Of a DNA stretch of 64,000 nucleotides, positions 32,051-43,352 are shown one piece after another. A program made the translations under genes and the position numbers. The stretch is from assembly GCA_039566865.1 (NCBI GenBank), contig CM076954.1, positions 5,960,001 to 6,024,000 of the forward strand, in the 5' to 3' direction. Under the pieces are notes generated by a model. It was not told the DNA's origin. It saw only the letters and a program-made list of their open reading frames with translations, and did not search any database. The first letter of the stretch is position 1. The number at the start of each line of letters is the position of its first letter. This DNA is from Aurelia coerulea (lineage: Eukaryota > Cnidaria > Scyphozoa > Semaeostomeae > Ulmaridae).

Positions 32051-32794
32051 AAGCATCCCCCCTCCCCTAAGTAAATAAGTACGGCAACAAACCAAGTAAA
32101 GTATCTTCTGTCTCCAACTGCACCATCATTCTTGCCACCTGGGAAGAGAAAAGTGTTGATGCATAACATGTTATGAAATAACTGTTAGAAAACACACACT
32201 GAAGGAAATATACAGTATGCCAAAAAACATGAAATGTTGAAATATCATCGAACCTTATTTATAATAACGGCTTCCAAGATTTCTCATGTGCTAGTTACCT
32301 GGTTTGGATTTTATCTCATATCACAGAATCTATTGATCTGAAGCGCACATTTTTATTGATGCAAATGAATATGACTGTTGAAGGATAAAGGATATCGTAT
32401 AAAATACTTTGATACCTTGTTTCATTTTCGAGTTATCCACTATTTTGTATGATTGGCTGATGACGTCATTTTGTTTGCAAAAAGTAAAGTAAGTATATAA
32501 GGTTGACTATGTTTCCAAAAGGAAGTCGGCTCAAAGAACCCTTCTTCAGTTGAAATGCCTTTCTAATCTAATAATATCAATTCATGAGACAATGTCTATT
32601 ACATTTATTCAACGTACCTTAAATGTATCCTGCAACTGTAATCTTTCAAAGATCCAAAGATCAGATACAGCTACATTTCCATATATTACCGTAGTGATTT
32701 GCAAACAAAATAATGTCATTAGCTGGTACTTAGAATTAGTGGATAACTTGAAAACGAAATGAGATCTCAAAGAAATCTTAACAGGATTCTTTAT
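32051..32794. other. Unassigned DNA with a weak inverted pair
   Basis: TTTCATTTTCGAGTTATCCACT near 32422 faces AGTGGATAACTTGAAAACGAAAT near 32739, suggesting a decayed palindromic element of about 350 bp. No termini or target duplication could be set. Confidence 0.4.
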
Positions 32795-32838
32795 CATTCG
32801 ACCATGGGCAATAATGCACCGTTGATGTGGCCTATATT

Positions 32839-33036
32839 ATGATCAAAATTTTATTTCTACTCACTGTCTTGTTTCTCTTCCACAAGATTGCAAGTAAAGC
32901 GCTTGATAATGTTGCTACTCCTTCGTTCTTCTCTCGTCACAACAAGGAATCAAATGCCGCCAATATTCAAATACAGTTGAAACAGTTGGAGCTCCTACGC
33001 AGCGATACGTCTCATTTCAAACTTCCCTTTGAATAG
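32839..33036 (+). CDS. Small ORF on left palindrome arm (signal-anchor-like)
   Basis: From the ATG at 32839 the frame gives 65 residues. An N-terminal MIK is followed by a strongly hydrophobic stretch (ILFLLTVLFLFHKIASKAL), then a polar part with SFFSRHNKES and QLKQLELLRSDTSH. It looks like a signal peptide or type-II membrane anchor followed by a short stem, as in the first exon of a Golgi or secreted enzyme. No domain is recognised and it runs into the palindrome centre. It may be a copied exon and not a full gene. Confidence 0.3.
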   Translation: MIKILFLLTVLFLFHKIASKALDNVATPSFFSRHNKESNAANIQIQLKQLELLRSDTSHFKLPFE

Positions 33037-33222
33037 AAGTTTGAAATGAGACGTATCGCTGCGTAGGAGCTCCAACCGTTGCAACTGTATTTGAATATTG
33101 GCGGCATTTGATTCCTTGTTGTGACGAGAGAAGAACGAAGGAGTAGCAACATTATCAAGCGCTTTACTTGCAATCTTGTGGAAGAGAAACAACACAGTGA
33201 GTAAAAATACAATTTTGATCAT
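32995..33222 (-). CDS. Small ORF on right palindrome arm (copy)
   Basis: The mirror copy of the ORF at 32839. It differs at few residues (KIVFLL for KILFLL, QLQRLELL for QLKQLELL) and extends across the centre into the other arm. The frame is preserved despite the differences, which hints at past coding constraint or very recent duplication. Function unknown. Confidence 0.3.
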   Translation of the reverse strand: MIKIVFLLTVLFLFHKIASKALDNVATPSFFSRHNKESNAANIQIQLQRLELLRSDTSHFKLLFKGKFEMRRIAA

Positions 33223-33524
33223 AATATAGGCCACATCAACGGTGCATTATTGCCCATGATTCGATAGTGCAGTTCATTTGCGTCAATAAAATTTTCGCTT
33301 CAGGTCCTTTAAATCATTGAAAAACATTTTATATCATGTAAGATTGGAAATTTCATGTTAAATGATACGACTTCTGAGGCAGACTAAGAATAGTTGGAAC
33401 GTTTCGAGCTGAACTCTTCATCAAATATGAAGATCATCTTTATACCTTAAGAAGAGGTAAGCTCGAAACGATGTAACTGTTCTTAGGGTCTATTTAAACG
33501 AGGAAAAAACCTCCCCTGCTAGAC

Positions 33525-33690
33525 CCGGCACTAAGCGGCGATTATAATTATTACTATTATTAAATATCTATCTAAAGTAAGCTAGAACATGAATAGCTAA
33601 ATTACAGCTAATTAAGGCCTTCTATTTACAATATACATAATTTACAATAAAATAAAACTATTATACATTGCAGGACACATCAGAGTTAAA
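33525..33690 (-). mobile_element. Possible CR1-like 3' tail fragment
   Basis: On the minus strand, an AATTAGCTGTAATTTAGCTA segment followed by AATAATAGTAATAATTATAA resembles the UTR-plus-AAT tail of the other CR1-like copies. No coding sequence is recognisable, so this is tentative. Confidence 0.35.
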
Positions 33691-33942
33691 ATCTATCATG
33701 TTAGAAACCCAACTTTAGGGATATATGCCTACAAAGCCTATACAAAGCCTATACAAAGCCTACAAAACCTATTCTTTGCAAAGCCTAAAACCTACTACAA
33801 GCTTGTTGCATTTTCCACCCTTCCAGCAAGATTCCACCATCCCATAAAATCCTTTGTCTTTTCATTTCGCGTTTATATGACAAACGCAACACCAAACAAG
33901 GACAACAACATTATTTTCTGTTTGACATTAAATCGTGAGATT

Positions 33943-34071
33943 TTGACGCGGATGGCAGGAAGCTTTATTTGAACATCTGAAGAGCAATATCATATAAAAG
34001 CTTGGCGAGAATCTTCTGCCATTTTGTTGCAATCTTTGGGCAAACATGGCAGCATTTTTTGTGACACCCTG
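33943..34071. mobile_element. Half copy of MITE family A
   Basis: About 130 bp match the right arm of the elements at 6156 and 59909 (GACGCGGATGGCAG, ACATCTGAAGAGCAA, then GTGACACCCTG before TA). The left arm is absent. Confidence 0.7.
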
Positions 34072-34110
34072 TACTAGCAGACAGACTTTATTCACTGTTT
34101 GTTTTATTCT

Positions 34111-34146
34111 GTTACAACCTGCCCCAAGTTCGGGGCAAGTTGTAAC
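34111..34146. repeat. Hairpin GTTACAAC-GCCCC
   Basis: GTTACAACCTGCCCC faces GGGGCAAGTTGTAAC with a six-base loop. A related half, GTGTTACAACTAGCCCCGG, appears near 34301. They may be the two ends of a 190-bp MITE. Confidence 0.55.
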
Positions 34147-35903
34147 ACTCCGATTTTGATTTGCAATTTACCGAAAATCCAAAAGCGCCATATTTGTGAA
34201 ACAACGTATGTTCAATAGCCAATCGTTAAACACAACACATGGTGGTCTAAAGACAGGTCTGCGTTTTGGTCACAAGGAGAACATTTCATTTTTCTAAGAA
34301 GTGTTACAACTAGCCCCGGTCTCCCCTAATGATTTAGTGCCTATATTTCAGAGCAAATTTTTCTAAGTTAACTACCTGGGTAGAATACGAATGCAGATGT
34401 TGATTGGGCGATTAGGGATGCGTTGTCAAGATATAAGGGGTCGAGGGTCAAAATATATGAAAATTGCCTATTTCTCACGTTTCTGCAATATTACCAGCAA
34501 AAGGTTCATTTGTGTCAATATACCACAGGAAGCTGTTAACCACTTTGACAAATCTTGCCCTTCCCAAGTTTTGGAGGGAAGAGTCAATTGCAGGGGGAAA
34601 AGAAAACAAAAAGATTAATATTGGGTGAAACTGAAAATTGAGTGTATTTTACCACTTGTTGTTCCAAGAAGATGCCCTTTTAGCTAGCAACATTCTCATT
34701 TGTATTAAAATAGAGGTATTAAGTTATTGCCAATTAGGAAATGCTTCACACAGTCAAATACCATCGTTCCTGCAATATTCAAAAGTTCCAAAGACCAGCT
34801 CAGTTCAGCCTTGAATTTGCTGCTAGCTCAGCTCCAAGCTAATTGTAAAAAGTAGCTTTAAAAAGTTCCAGCCTTTCTGTCGTATTTTTTTTTACGTTCA
34901 ATGGCTCCAAAAGACTCTAATACTGTCACTGAGTTCATTTTGCTTTGTTGCTAACCTTGGTTTATAATATCAGACTTAAAGGTTCCGACGCACATTTCCA
35001 ATAATGCTCCCAGAGACTACAACAACAAGGATATAAGTTAATACTATCTAAACTGCAGAAGCATATGTTCGCATGTAGATTTGCTTCATTTGATATTGAA
35101 CTAACTTGTCGACAATGACACAAGGTGTCCCAAAAAAATTTCCACGTTCGCTTAAATATAGATATCAAAGTGCGCGTCCAGCCAAAATGTTTTATTCCAT
35201 TTTCCGATAGCACTATGCAAGTAACTATTTCATAAAAAATTTTCAGTTGGAAGCTTGATCAGTGACTCGTTTTGTTATCAGAAAGAAAAGCATGTTATCG
35301 TGCATGCAGATAACAGAAAACTCAGCAATGACAAAAAATATTCAATATGTGGAATTGACATTCTAAAATAGCTCACCAGGTGACAAGACTTGCGTTCGTT
35401 CTTTTGGGGCAATGGGAATTTTCACCAAGACCAGTGGGATTTTTAAGGTATCTGAAAATGCATTGTGGGATAGTTGACGACCACAAAGACGCATGGTTAG
35501 CACAGGGTCATTAAAAGGGTTAATTGTATTTTTTACTGGTAACACAGCAACGTTGAGCCATCTTCAAAAGTAGAAAAAATGCAAATAAAATGCTAGAGCC
35601 CTTTGTTATAAAATTTATTTCAGTGATTTTTGGCAATCTTGGAAAACAAAGACAGTGCTGTTTTTGAAGCAATCACTCTTTTTGGATAAACCAGGACCAG
35701 GAGGGAGTGTCCGATTGACTAAATCCGATTGACTAAAACAAGGTCTCAAAGTTTAAGTTCAAGCCTGTACTATGCAACTGTATCAAGTGCGGAACAGTAG
35801 AACGCACAGCTCGCTAGCAGCAGCCACGCAAAAGGCTTTAAAACCGCAAATCACAGCAGTCTATAACTTTTCATCTGTGAATACACACTAACACACATGA
35901 ATA
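34147..35903. other. Unassigned DNA
   Basis: One mariner-like end, AAGGTGTCCCAAAAAAATTT, lies near 35125 without a visible partner. The ORFs show no domain. No other structure seen. Confidence 0.4.
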
Positions 35904-36081
35904 CAAGTTTATATTTCAAACAATAAAAAGTGAGTAACAATATGAAATATGACTAATCGCCAGCCTAGCGCCGCAGGATGATCATCCATGTAAAGTTTGT
36001 TTGCAGGAAACGTTTTACTGTCTCTACATGCATTTAGAGACGTAGTGTAGTGTTTGAAGTATACTAATTTAACCCACCAGC

Positions 36082-36348
36082 ATGGCGGAGGCGTACGAGT
36101 CATCAAGCCAACAAACTGCGAACCAGCGTTTCGGATGCATTTTACAGTCGGGACGCTATAAGGTTCACAGAGCATCCAGTAACCTTGTTTCCAAAGTTAC
36201 TCTCTGCCCCTCACGCATGCCAGTAGGTTTTCTAATTAGTTATTTCTGTAAGCTATGTATATATCTTTGTCAGTTTTTGAACTGTTTTCACAGGGAAAAG
36301 CATTCTCTTCCCGGTTTTATGTTGCTTTGTTTGGGCTTTGTTTGTTAG
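36082..36348 (+). CDS. Candidate first coding exon, copy 1
   Basis: The ATG lies in a strong initiation context (ACCAGCATGGCGG) and opens MAEAYESSSQQTANQRFGCI. The frame runs to 36348, but the last part becomes hydrophobic and Cys-rich and reads like intron. A possible donor is CCA|GTAGGT near 36221. The same start exists at 38441 and 43531. No domain is recognised, so this could be the first exon of a gene or only a conserved duplicated sequence. Confidence 0.3.
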   Translation: MAEAYESSSQQTANQRFGCILQSGRYKVHRASSNLVSKVTLCPSRMPVGFLISYFCKLCIYLCQFLNCFHREKHSLPGFMLLCLGFVC

Positions 36349-36662
36349 TTTGTTCTGTTTGTAGCTTTGCCACGATAATGTGACACATTGATAGGAGAAT
36401 TAGTTAACTATACTCATGTATAAGGAAAATCAAGTGGGTATAGAAACTCACGTTTTTCTTTCAAAGTTGTAGCTTGTTCTAGTCTTGTTTCCACGCGCCA
36501 GTCCTTCATCGCGAATTTCATGAAAGAAATGTGATGAGACCAACGGGTATTTATGTACCAGCTTTTGTGGTGTAAATCAGTGGTGTCTAATGTTTTGTCA
36601 TATACAGCGCCTGAAGCTGTGACTAGCCCTAGAGGCAATTCATGATGTTGTACAGACGAGTG

Positions 36663-37227
36663 TATTTTTATCTTCTGGGTTTTCTAGTGTTTTACAGTGT
36701 ATATGTGTGAAAGGCTTGTTAGGCCGATCTTTCGTGAAATTGTTGGTATATTTCTTAAAAGGCTTGTTAGGCCAATTTTTAATCATATTGTTTTGGGATT
36801 TTTTGTTTTCTATTTCTACGAGTTTCTCATTTTGTTTGCTGCTGTGTTATTGTAAAAGGCTTGTTAGGCCAATTTTTCATCATCTTGCTCTGGAATTTTT
36901 GTTCTCTATTTGTACGGGTTTCTTATGTTTTTGCTGTGTTTATTGTAAGGGGCTTGTCAGGCCGAGTGTATTTTTTTCTTCTGGGTTTTCTAGTGTTCTT
37001 ACAGTGTATATGTGTGAAAGGCTTGTTAGGCCGATCTTTCGTGAAATTGTTGGTATATTTCTTAAAAGGCTTGTTAGGCCAATTTTTAATCATATTGTTT
37101 TGGGATTTTTTGTTCTCTATTTCGAGTTTCTCATTTTGTTTGCTGCTGTGTTATTGTAAAAGGCTTGTTAGGCCAATTTTTCATCATCTTGCTCTGGAAT
37201 TTTTGTCCTCCATTTGTACGGGTTTCT

Positions 37228-37275
<48 letters not shown>
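36663..37275. repeat. 307-bp dimer with AGGCTTGTTAGGCC motifs, copy 1
   Basis: Two tandem units of about 307 bp (ACAGTGTATATGTGTGAAAGG at 36694 and 37001). Each carries several AGGCTTGTTAGGCC motifs spaced 40-150 bp apart. The second unit ends in a 43-base T-run (37230-37272). ORFs here are low-complexity artefacts. Confidence 0.85.
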
Positions 37276-37277
<2 letters not shown>

Positions 37278-37318
37278 GTTTATTGTAAGGGGCTTGTCAG
37301 GCCTGGCATTTTTTGTAA

Positions 37319-38060
37319 CTTTGTTGCTCTCGTCGTTGTTGTGAAAGGCTAGTTAGGCCAGTGTTTGCTGTGAAAGGCTTATTAGGCCAATCTTTGGTGA
37401 TATTGTAGTTATAGTTATAGGGCTCTTTGTTGCTCTCGTCGTTGTTGTGAAGGGCTGGTTAGGCCAGTGTTTGCTGTGAAAGGCTTATTAGGCCAATCTT
37501 TGGTGATATTGTAGTTATAGTTATAGGGTTCTTTGTTGCTCTCGTCGTTGTTGTGAAGGGCTGGTTAGGCCAGTGTTTGCTGTGAAAGGCTTGTTAGGCC
37601 AATCTTTGGTGATATTGTAGTTATAGTTATAGGGTTCTTTGTTGCTCTCGTCGTTGTTGTGAAGGGCTGGTTAGGCCAGTGTTTGCTGTGAAAGGCTTGT
37701 TAGGCCAATCTTTGGTGATATTGTAGTTATAGTTATAGGGTTCTTTGTTGCTCTCGTCGTTGTTGTGAAGGGCTGGTTAGGCCAGTGTTTGCTGTGAAAG
37801 GCTTATTAGGCCAATCTTTGGTGATATTGTAGTTATAGTTATAGGGTTCTTTGTTGCTCTCGTCGTTGTTGTGAAGGGCTGGTTAGGCCAGTGTTTGCTG
37901 TAAAAGGCTTATTAGGCCAATCTTTGGTGATATTGTAGTTATAGTTATAGGGTTCTTTGTTGCTCTCGTCGTTGTTGTGAAGGGCTGGTTAGGCCAGTGT
38001 TTGCTGTGAAAGGCTTGTTAGGCCAATCTTTGGTGATATTGTAGTTATAGTTATAGGGTT
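37319..38060. repeat. 106-bp minisatellite, copy 1
   Basis: Seven units with CTTTGTTGCTCTCGTCG starting at 37319, 37425, 37531, 37637, 37743, 37849 and 37955. Each unit has GGGCTGGTTAGGCC and AGGCTTATTAGGCC or AGGCTTGTTAGGCC, plus TAGTTATAGTTATAGGG. Units are more than 95% alike by eye. Confidence 0.93.
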
Positions 38061-38440
38061 CTGGGTATCCTATTTTCGTTGGGGTGTTCGTTGTGAATGG
38101 CTAGGCCAATCTTGTTATTATCTTGTTGTGATAATTCTTTATTTTCTTTGTCCATTTGGCGTTGTTTTATGTTTTCAATATGAGTGTGTAAATTGTTGTG
38201 GATAACAGATCAAACGTGCAGTCCAGACGATCCCATTGGAGATCCCGCTTTCGTCATAGAGTCAAGTTTATATTTCAAACAATAAAAAGTGAGTAACAAT
38301 ATGAAATATGACTAATCGCCAGCCTAGCGCCGCAGGATGATCATCCATGTAAAGTTTGTTTGCAGGAAACGTTTTACTGTCTCTACATGCATTTAGAGAC
38401 GTAGTGTAGTGTTTGAAGTATACTAATTTAACCCACCAGC

Positions 38441-38656
38441 ATGGCGGAGGCGTACGAGTCATCAAGCCAACAAACTGCGAACCAGCGTTTCGGATGCATT
38501 TTACAGTCGGGAAGCAAAGACCAGAAATGTTTCGACCGCTGTGCAAAGTGCTTTTGCGTCTGCGCTAGCCGCCAAAAACAGCAAGGTGGGAGAGGGGTGA
38601 ATTTCTGGGGACTGCACGCAGTTGCGAAGGAATCTATTGTGATCCAGGCCTCTTGA
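38441..38656 (+). pseudogene. Candidate exon copy 2, interrupted by a transposon
   Basis: It starts identically to the copies at 36082 and 43531 (MAEAYESSSQQTANQRFGCI). After LQSG it reads through the target duplication into the transposon's left end and continues there for 47 codons before a stop. The result is a chimeric 71-codon frame. Confidence 0.4.
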
Positions 38657-41233
38657 GACGCGGCTTGAGTTTGAGAACACGCCGAATGTGTCGAGAAGGG
38701 GATCAAATATGGCTGAAAAAATCATTGACCCTGGAAAGCTTCGATAAAGGTGGATTTTTTGCCTTTCTTATCCTTGGGCTGAAGACGATATTTTGCAAGA
38801 AAAAATCAAAAAAGAGAAAAGGATTTTGTGGAAAAACTGGTCCCTGCCGCAAGATGAACGTTTGTGGACATTATCTGCAGGATGTGAGCATCATTTTGAG
38901 ACAGGTCAGTATTCTTGCAAAATTGGCTAAGTGTTTCATTTTTTGCCATAAAGTTAGGGCTGCTTTCGATGACGAAAAATACCTCTTGTTTGTTTACATG
39001 TAAACAGGCAGCTTGTAGGAAGGTCTAAACAATGAATATGCCATGGAAATTTTTATCCCAGCTTCGTTAGGATGTATAATTTCATGAATCGTATTCCGAT
39101 CACCCATCCTGTCGTTGTTTGTCCACAAAAATATTTAATTTCTTTCAGCAGGTCATTTTCTGACGGGAGAGAAGGACATTTTAGTAGCCCCAGAAAACAG
39201 AAATTTGCGCAAAATCTTGTCCCTGCCGCAAAACGAGACTATCATCACTGTGTTGGCGAGATGTTCAGCTTCAAATTTCTCAAACCCGATCTTATCGAAA
39301 AATTGGCTAACATTGTTAATTTTCGTGTTTTAGTTTGTACAGCATTTCAACAACCACGGCATCCATGCCTAGGCCATTCTATTGTCTTAGCATTCTTGCT
39401 GTTGTTGTCAGTGGATGGCCTTTTGTTTTTCAGTCCTGCCTTTTTGTATTCAGAGTCTCCTCGTGCTCTGATGCTCTATTACCTTGTTTCATCATGTTTT
39501 TACAAGAACAATTTGCCTCTTCAATGCATAATAACAATATCATTTTGGTTGTCATTTTATGACTTACTTGTTAAGTGCTTTAAGTGCAAATTTTGATATC
39601 AAAATACCAGAATTTATTTGTGATTGATTGACCTAAAGTTTAGCAATAATTCCACGATGATGTTTCAGTTATTACTGTACGTCCATAGCCCTATTCTCAT
39701 TCTCTGATTTTTGCAATTTGGCACTTGGTGGAAAGAACAGTTTGACAAAAAATCTCTAATTTCTCCCTTGTTTTTTCAGATACTTTACACCCTTTACATC
39801 AAATCACATATTCCTTCAAATGTGTTTGGTCTGGATACAGCTCCTGCAAGATGCAAATTTTGGTTGGACCTTGCAAGATTTTCAACACATTCCCACAGAA
39901 GATTGGACACTGTTTGAATAGGGTGGATTCTACCAAATCCTGAGGCATTGCCATATCTCCATTTAGGCTTACGTAAATATTGCCAAGTATGTAAAAAAAA
40001 TCTAAGGAATTTTAGATTGATTCTTTCCTGCTCCTAATGTTTGAATGATTCCGAATAAGTCAGTGATGTGAAGTCTGTAAAGTCTTAGGCATTTTTCTGT
40101 GACTACAATGATAGTTGTTGTGTCTTCTTGTTTGAATTCCTTAACTGACCATGAAATAGTGGGATCTTTAAAATTTTGTTGAAACTGTATTTTACCATTA
40201 GATGCAAAGGTCCAGAATAGACAATTATGCTCAAGATGGGGAGGAGGGGAGGAACTTTTTACCAAGATGCATTTATTGTAAATTATGCTCATCAAATTTA
40301 TGTGCTTCATGAAAAGGCAGATGAGTTTGAAGCAGAGGCGTAGGAGCCATAGGGGCACTGGGAGCGCATGCCCCCTAACATTTTGCAATTATGATAGCAA
40401 AGTGCCCTTTTGTTTCAGGAGGTGTTTGTCCTTGAATTGTCAAGCCCCCCCCCCCCCCAGCTCCCTAACTGCTTCCTATGTCTCTGGTTTGAAGGAGTAC
40501 TGTATTGCAGCACATTGGCTCCTAAAAACAATGGTATCCTATTGTTGTACAAACAGGCACAATGTTGTGCCTCACAAGAAAATTGTGACTTCTACAACAA
40601 AAGGGTGTCATTGCTTTTAGGAGCCATTCAGCTGGGTGACATACTTTTAATACCAACCAATTGTAACATTTTAAGTCTAAATCATTTGCTGGGATTTAAG
40701 GGGTGGGATTGTCCTCCCTCCCCCCTTCAAGATGAGAATTCTGCTTGGTGCTCAAATTTTGGCAAGAAATACACTTAGAACTGTGATAGTAACCTCTTTT
40801 GATCTGCTTCAGACAAAATGAAAGGAAATATGCAATACACTGATCATTTAGAAGAAAGACCTAATTATTTTTTGTTAAATCGAGTAAAAATTTTCATGCT
40901 AGATTGCAATGCTGTCATTCAATGTTGTGGCTCTTCGAGTTTGGTCTGCATCATCCATCACACTGGCCTAGATGTTTCTGGTCAAGTTTGAAAGGGGCCT
41001 AGGATTGAAACTAAAACTGATTGATATCAATCTTTTGCTGGAAATTGTGAAATAAGCTACAAATAATCACTTCAGTAAGTTCTTCATTTCGATCGTCCGC
41101 TGCTGGCTATAGCATCAGCTGATTTAATTTCTGCTTTCCATCGTTGTGATTATCACGTGATCAGTTCGCCTCGTATTCAGGAGCCATGCATGACGATTAT
41201 GCGCGCGCATAAGAAACATTTCTGGTCTTTGCT
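38513..41233. mobile_element. TIR transposon with 9-bp target duplication (2721 bp)
   Basis: The ends AGCAAAGACCAGAAATGTTT and its inverse (21-bp TIR with one more base) are flanked by CAGTCGGGA at 38504-38512 and 41234-41242. The empty site is visible twice in this window (36145-36153 and 43594-43602), which proves the insertion. A 9-bp duplication fits Mutator-like or Merlin-like transposons. The interior has no recognised transposase; ORFs such as 39072-39596 carry no motif I know. It is probably non-autonomous or holds captured sequence. Confidence 0.93.
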
Positions 41234-41751
41234 CAGTCGGGACGCTATAAGGTTCACAGAGCATCCAGTAACCTTGTTTCCAAAGTTACTCTCTGCCCCT
41301 CACGCATGCCAGTAGGTTTTCTAATTAGTTATTTCTGTAAGCTATGTATATATCTTTGTCAGTTTTTGAACTGTTTTCACAGGGAAAAGCATTCTCTTCC
41401 CGGTTTTATGTTGCTTTGTTTGGGCTTTGTTTGTTAGTTTGTTCTGTTTGTAGCTTTGCCACGATAATGTGACACATTGATAGGAGAATTAGTTAACTAT
41501 ACTCATGTATAAGGAAAATCAAGTGGGTATAGAAACTCACGTTTTTCTTTCAAAGTTGTAGCTTGTTCTAGTCTTGTTTCCACGCGCCAGTCCTTCATCG
41601 CGAATTTCATGAAAGAAATGTGATGAGACCAACGGGTATTTATGTACCAGCTTTTGTGGTGTAAATCAGTGGTGTCTAATGTTTTGTCATATACAGCGCC
41701 TGAAGCTGTGACTAGCCCTAGAGGCAATTCATGATGTTGTACAGACGAGTG

Positions 41752-42316
41752 TATTTTTATCTTCTGGGTTTTCTAGTGTTTTACAGTGTATATGTGTGAA
41801 AGGCTTGTTAGGCCGATCTTTCGTGAAATTGTTGGTATATTTCTTAAAAGGCTTGTTAGGCCAATTTTTAATCATATTGTTTTGGGATTTTTTGTTTTCT
41901 ATTTCTACGAGTTTCTCATTTTGTTTGCTGCTGTGTTATTGTAAAAGGCTTGTTAGGCCAATTTTTCATCATCTTGCTCTGGAATTTTTGTTCTCTATTT
42001 GTACGGGTTTCTTATGTTTTTGCTGTGTTTATTGTAAGGGGCTTGTCAGGCCGAGTGTATTTTTTTCTTCTGGGTTTTCTAGTGTTCTTACAGTGTATAT
42101 GTGTGAAAGGCTTGTTAGGCCGATCTTTCGTGAAATTGTTGGTATATTTCTTAAAAGGCTTGTTAGGCCAATTTTTAATCATATTGTTTTGGGATTTTTT
42201 GTTCTCTATTTCGAGTTTCTCATTTTGTTTGCTGCTGTGTTATTGTAAAAGGCTTGTTAGGCCAATTTTTCATCATCTTGCTCTGGAATTTTTGTCCTCC
42301 ATTTGTACGGGTTTCT

Positions 42317-42365
<49 letters not shown>
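41752..42365. repeat. 307-bp dimer with T-run, copy 2
   Basis: The counterpart of 36663-37275 at an offset of 5089. The T-run (42319-42362) is 44 bases long here against 43 in copy 1. Confidence 0.88.
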
Positions 42366-42367
<2 letters not shown>

Positions 42368-42408
42368 GTTTATTGTAAGGGGCTTGTCAGGCCTGGCATT
42401 TTTTGTAA

Positions 42409-43150
42409 CTTTGTTGCTCTCGTCGTTGTTGTGAAAGGCTAGTTAGGCCAGTGTTTGCTGTGAAAGGCTTATTAGGCCAATCTTTGGTGATATTGTAGTT
42501 ATAGTTATAGGGCTCTTTGTTGCTCTCGTCGTTGTTGTGAAGGGCTGGTTAGGCCAGTGTTTGCTGTGAAAGGCTTATTAGGCCAATCTTTGGTGATATT
42601 GTAGTTATAGTTATAGGGTTCTTTGTTGCTCTCGTCGTTGTTGTGAAGGGCTGGTTAGGCCAGTGTTTGCTGTGAAAGGCTTGTTAGGCCAATCTTTGGT
42701 GATATTGTAGTTATAGTTATAGGGTTCTTTGTTGCTCTCGTCGTTGTTGTGAAGGGCTGGTTAGGCCAGTGTTTGCTGTGAAAGGCTTGTTAGGCCAATC
42801 TTTGGTGATATTGTAGTTATAGTTATAGGGTTCTTTGTTGCTCTCGTCGTTGTTGTGAAGGGCTGGTTAGGCCAGTGTTTGCTGTGAAAGGCTTATTAGG
42901 CCAATCTTTGGTGATATTGTAGTTATAGTTATAGGGTTCTTTGTTGCTCTCGTCGTTGTTGTGAAGGGCTGGTTAGGCCAGTGTTTGCTGTAAAAGGCTT
43001 ATTAGGCCAATCTTTGGTGATATTGTAGTTATAGTTATAGGGTTCTTTGTTGCTCTCGTCGTTGTTGTGAAGGGCTGGTTAGGCCAGTGTTTGCTGTGAA
43101 AGGCTTGTTAGGCCAATCTTTGGTGATATTGTAGTTATAGTTATAGGGTT
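42409..43150. repeat. 106-bp minisatellite, copy 2
   Basis: Seven units aligned one-to-one with the copy at 37319-38060 (offset 5090), including the unit-specific variants GGGCTC, TAAAAGGCTTATT and the alternation of TTATTAGG and TTGTTAGG. Confidence 0.93.
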
Positions 43151-43352
43151 CTGGGTATCCTATTTTCGTTGGGGTGTTCGTTGTGAATGGCTAGGCCAAT
43201 CTTGTTATTATCTTGTTGTGATAATTCTTTATTTTCTTTGTCCATTTGGCGTTGTTTTATGTTTTCAATATGAGTGTGTAAATTGTTGTGGATAACAGAT
43301 CAAACGTGCAGTCCAGACGATCCCATTGGAGATCCCGCTTTCGTCATAGAGT

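Larger units (their letters stand above)
32798..33262. repeat. Near-perfect 0.46-kb palindrome
   Basis: The arms of about 225 bp are almost identical in inverse orientation and are separated by only about 13 bases (centre near 33030). The left arm starts near CATTCGACCATGGGCAATAA and the right arm ends near GCCCATGATTCGATAG. Only a handful of differences are visible, so it is recent or kept identical by gene conversion. Each arm carries the same small ORF. Confidence 0.88.
35904..38262. repeat. Tandem duplication, unit 1 (2359 bp)
   Basis: This block recurs at 38263-43352, where a transposon enlarges it, and in part at 43353-about 43643. Position 35904 aligns with 38263 and 43353. The constant offset of 5089-5090 from 36145 onward shows almost perfect identity, including a poly-T run that differs by one base. 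Each full unit holds a candidate first exon, a 307-bp dimer, a long T-run and a 106-bp minisatellite. Confidence 0.93.
38263..43352. repeat. Tandem duplication, unit 2 (with transposon)
   Basis: This is the second copy of the 2.36-kb unit. Subtracting the 2721-bp element and its 9-bp target copy leaves 2360 bp, equal to unit 1 apart from one extra T in the T-run. The duplication therefore predates the transposon insertion. Confidence 0.93.

Noticed and set aside
31878..32078. Met-rich ORF
   Set aside because: A GAT/ATG microsatellite produces it.
36707..37352. Hydrophobic ORFs rich in Phe/Leu with repeated KGLLGQF and RLVRPIF
   Set aside because: They arise from T-rich tandem repeats and a T-run; the same occurs at 41796-42442 by duplication.
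39072..39596. 174-codon ORF as transposase of the 9-bp-duplication element
   Set aside because: No catalytic motif or zinc finger that I recognise, and composition is like non-coding AT-rich DNA.
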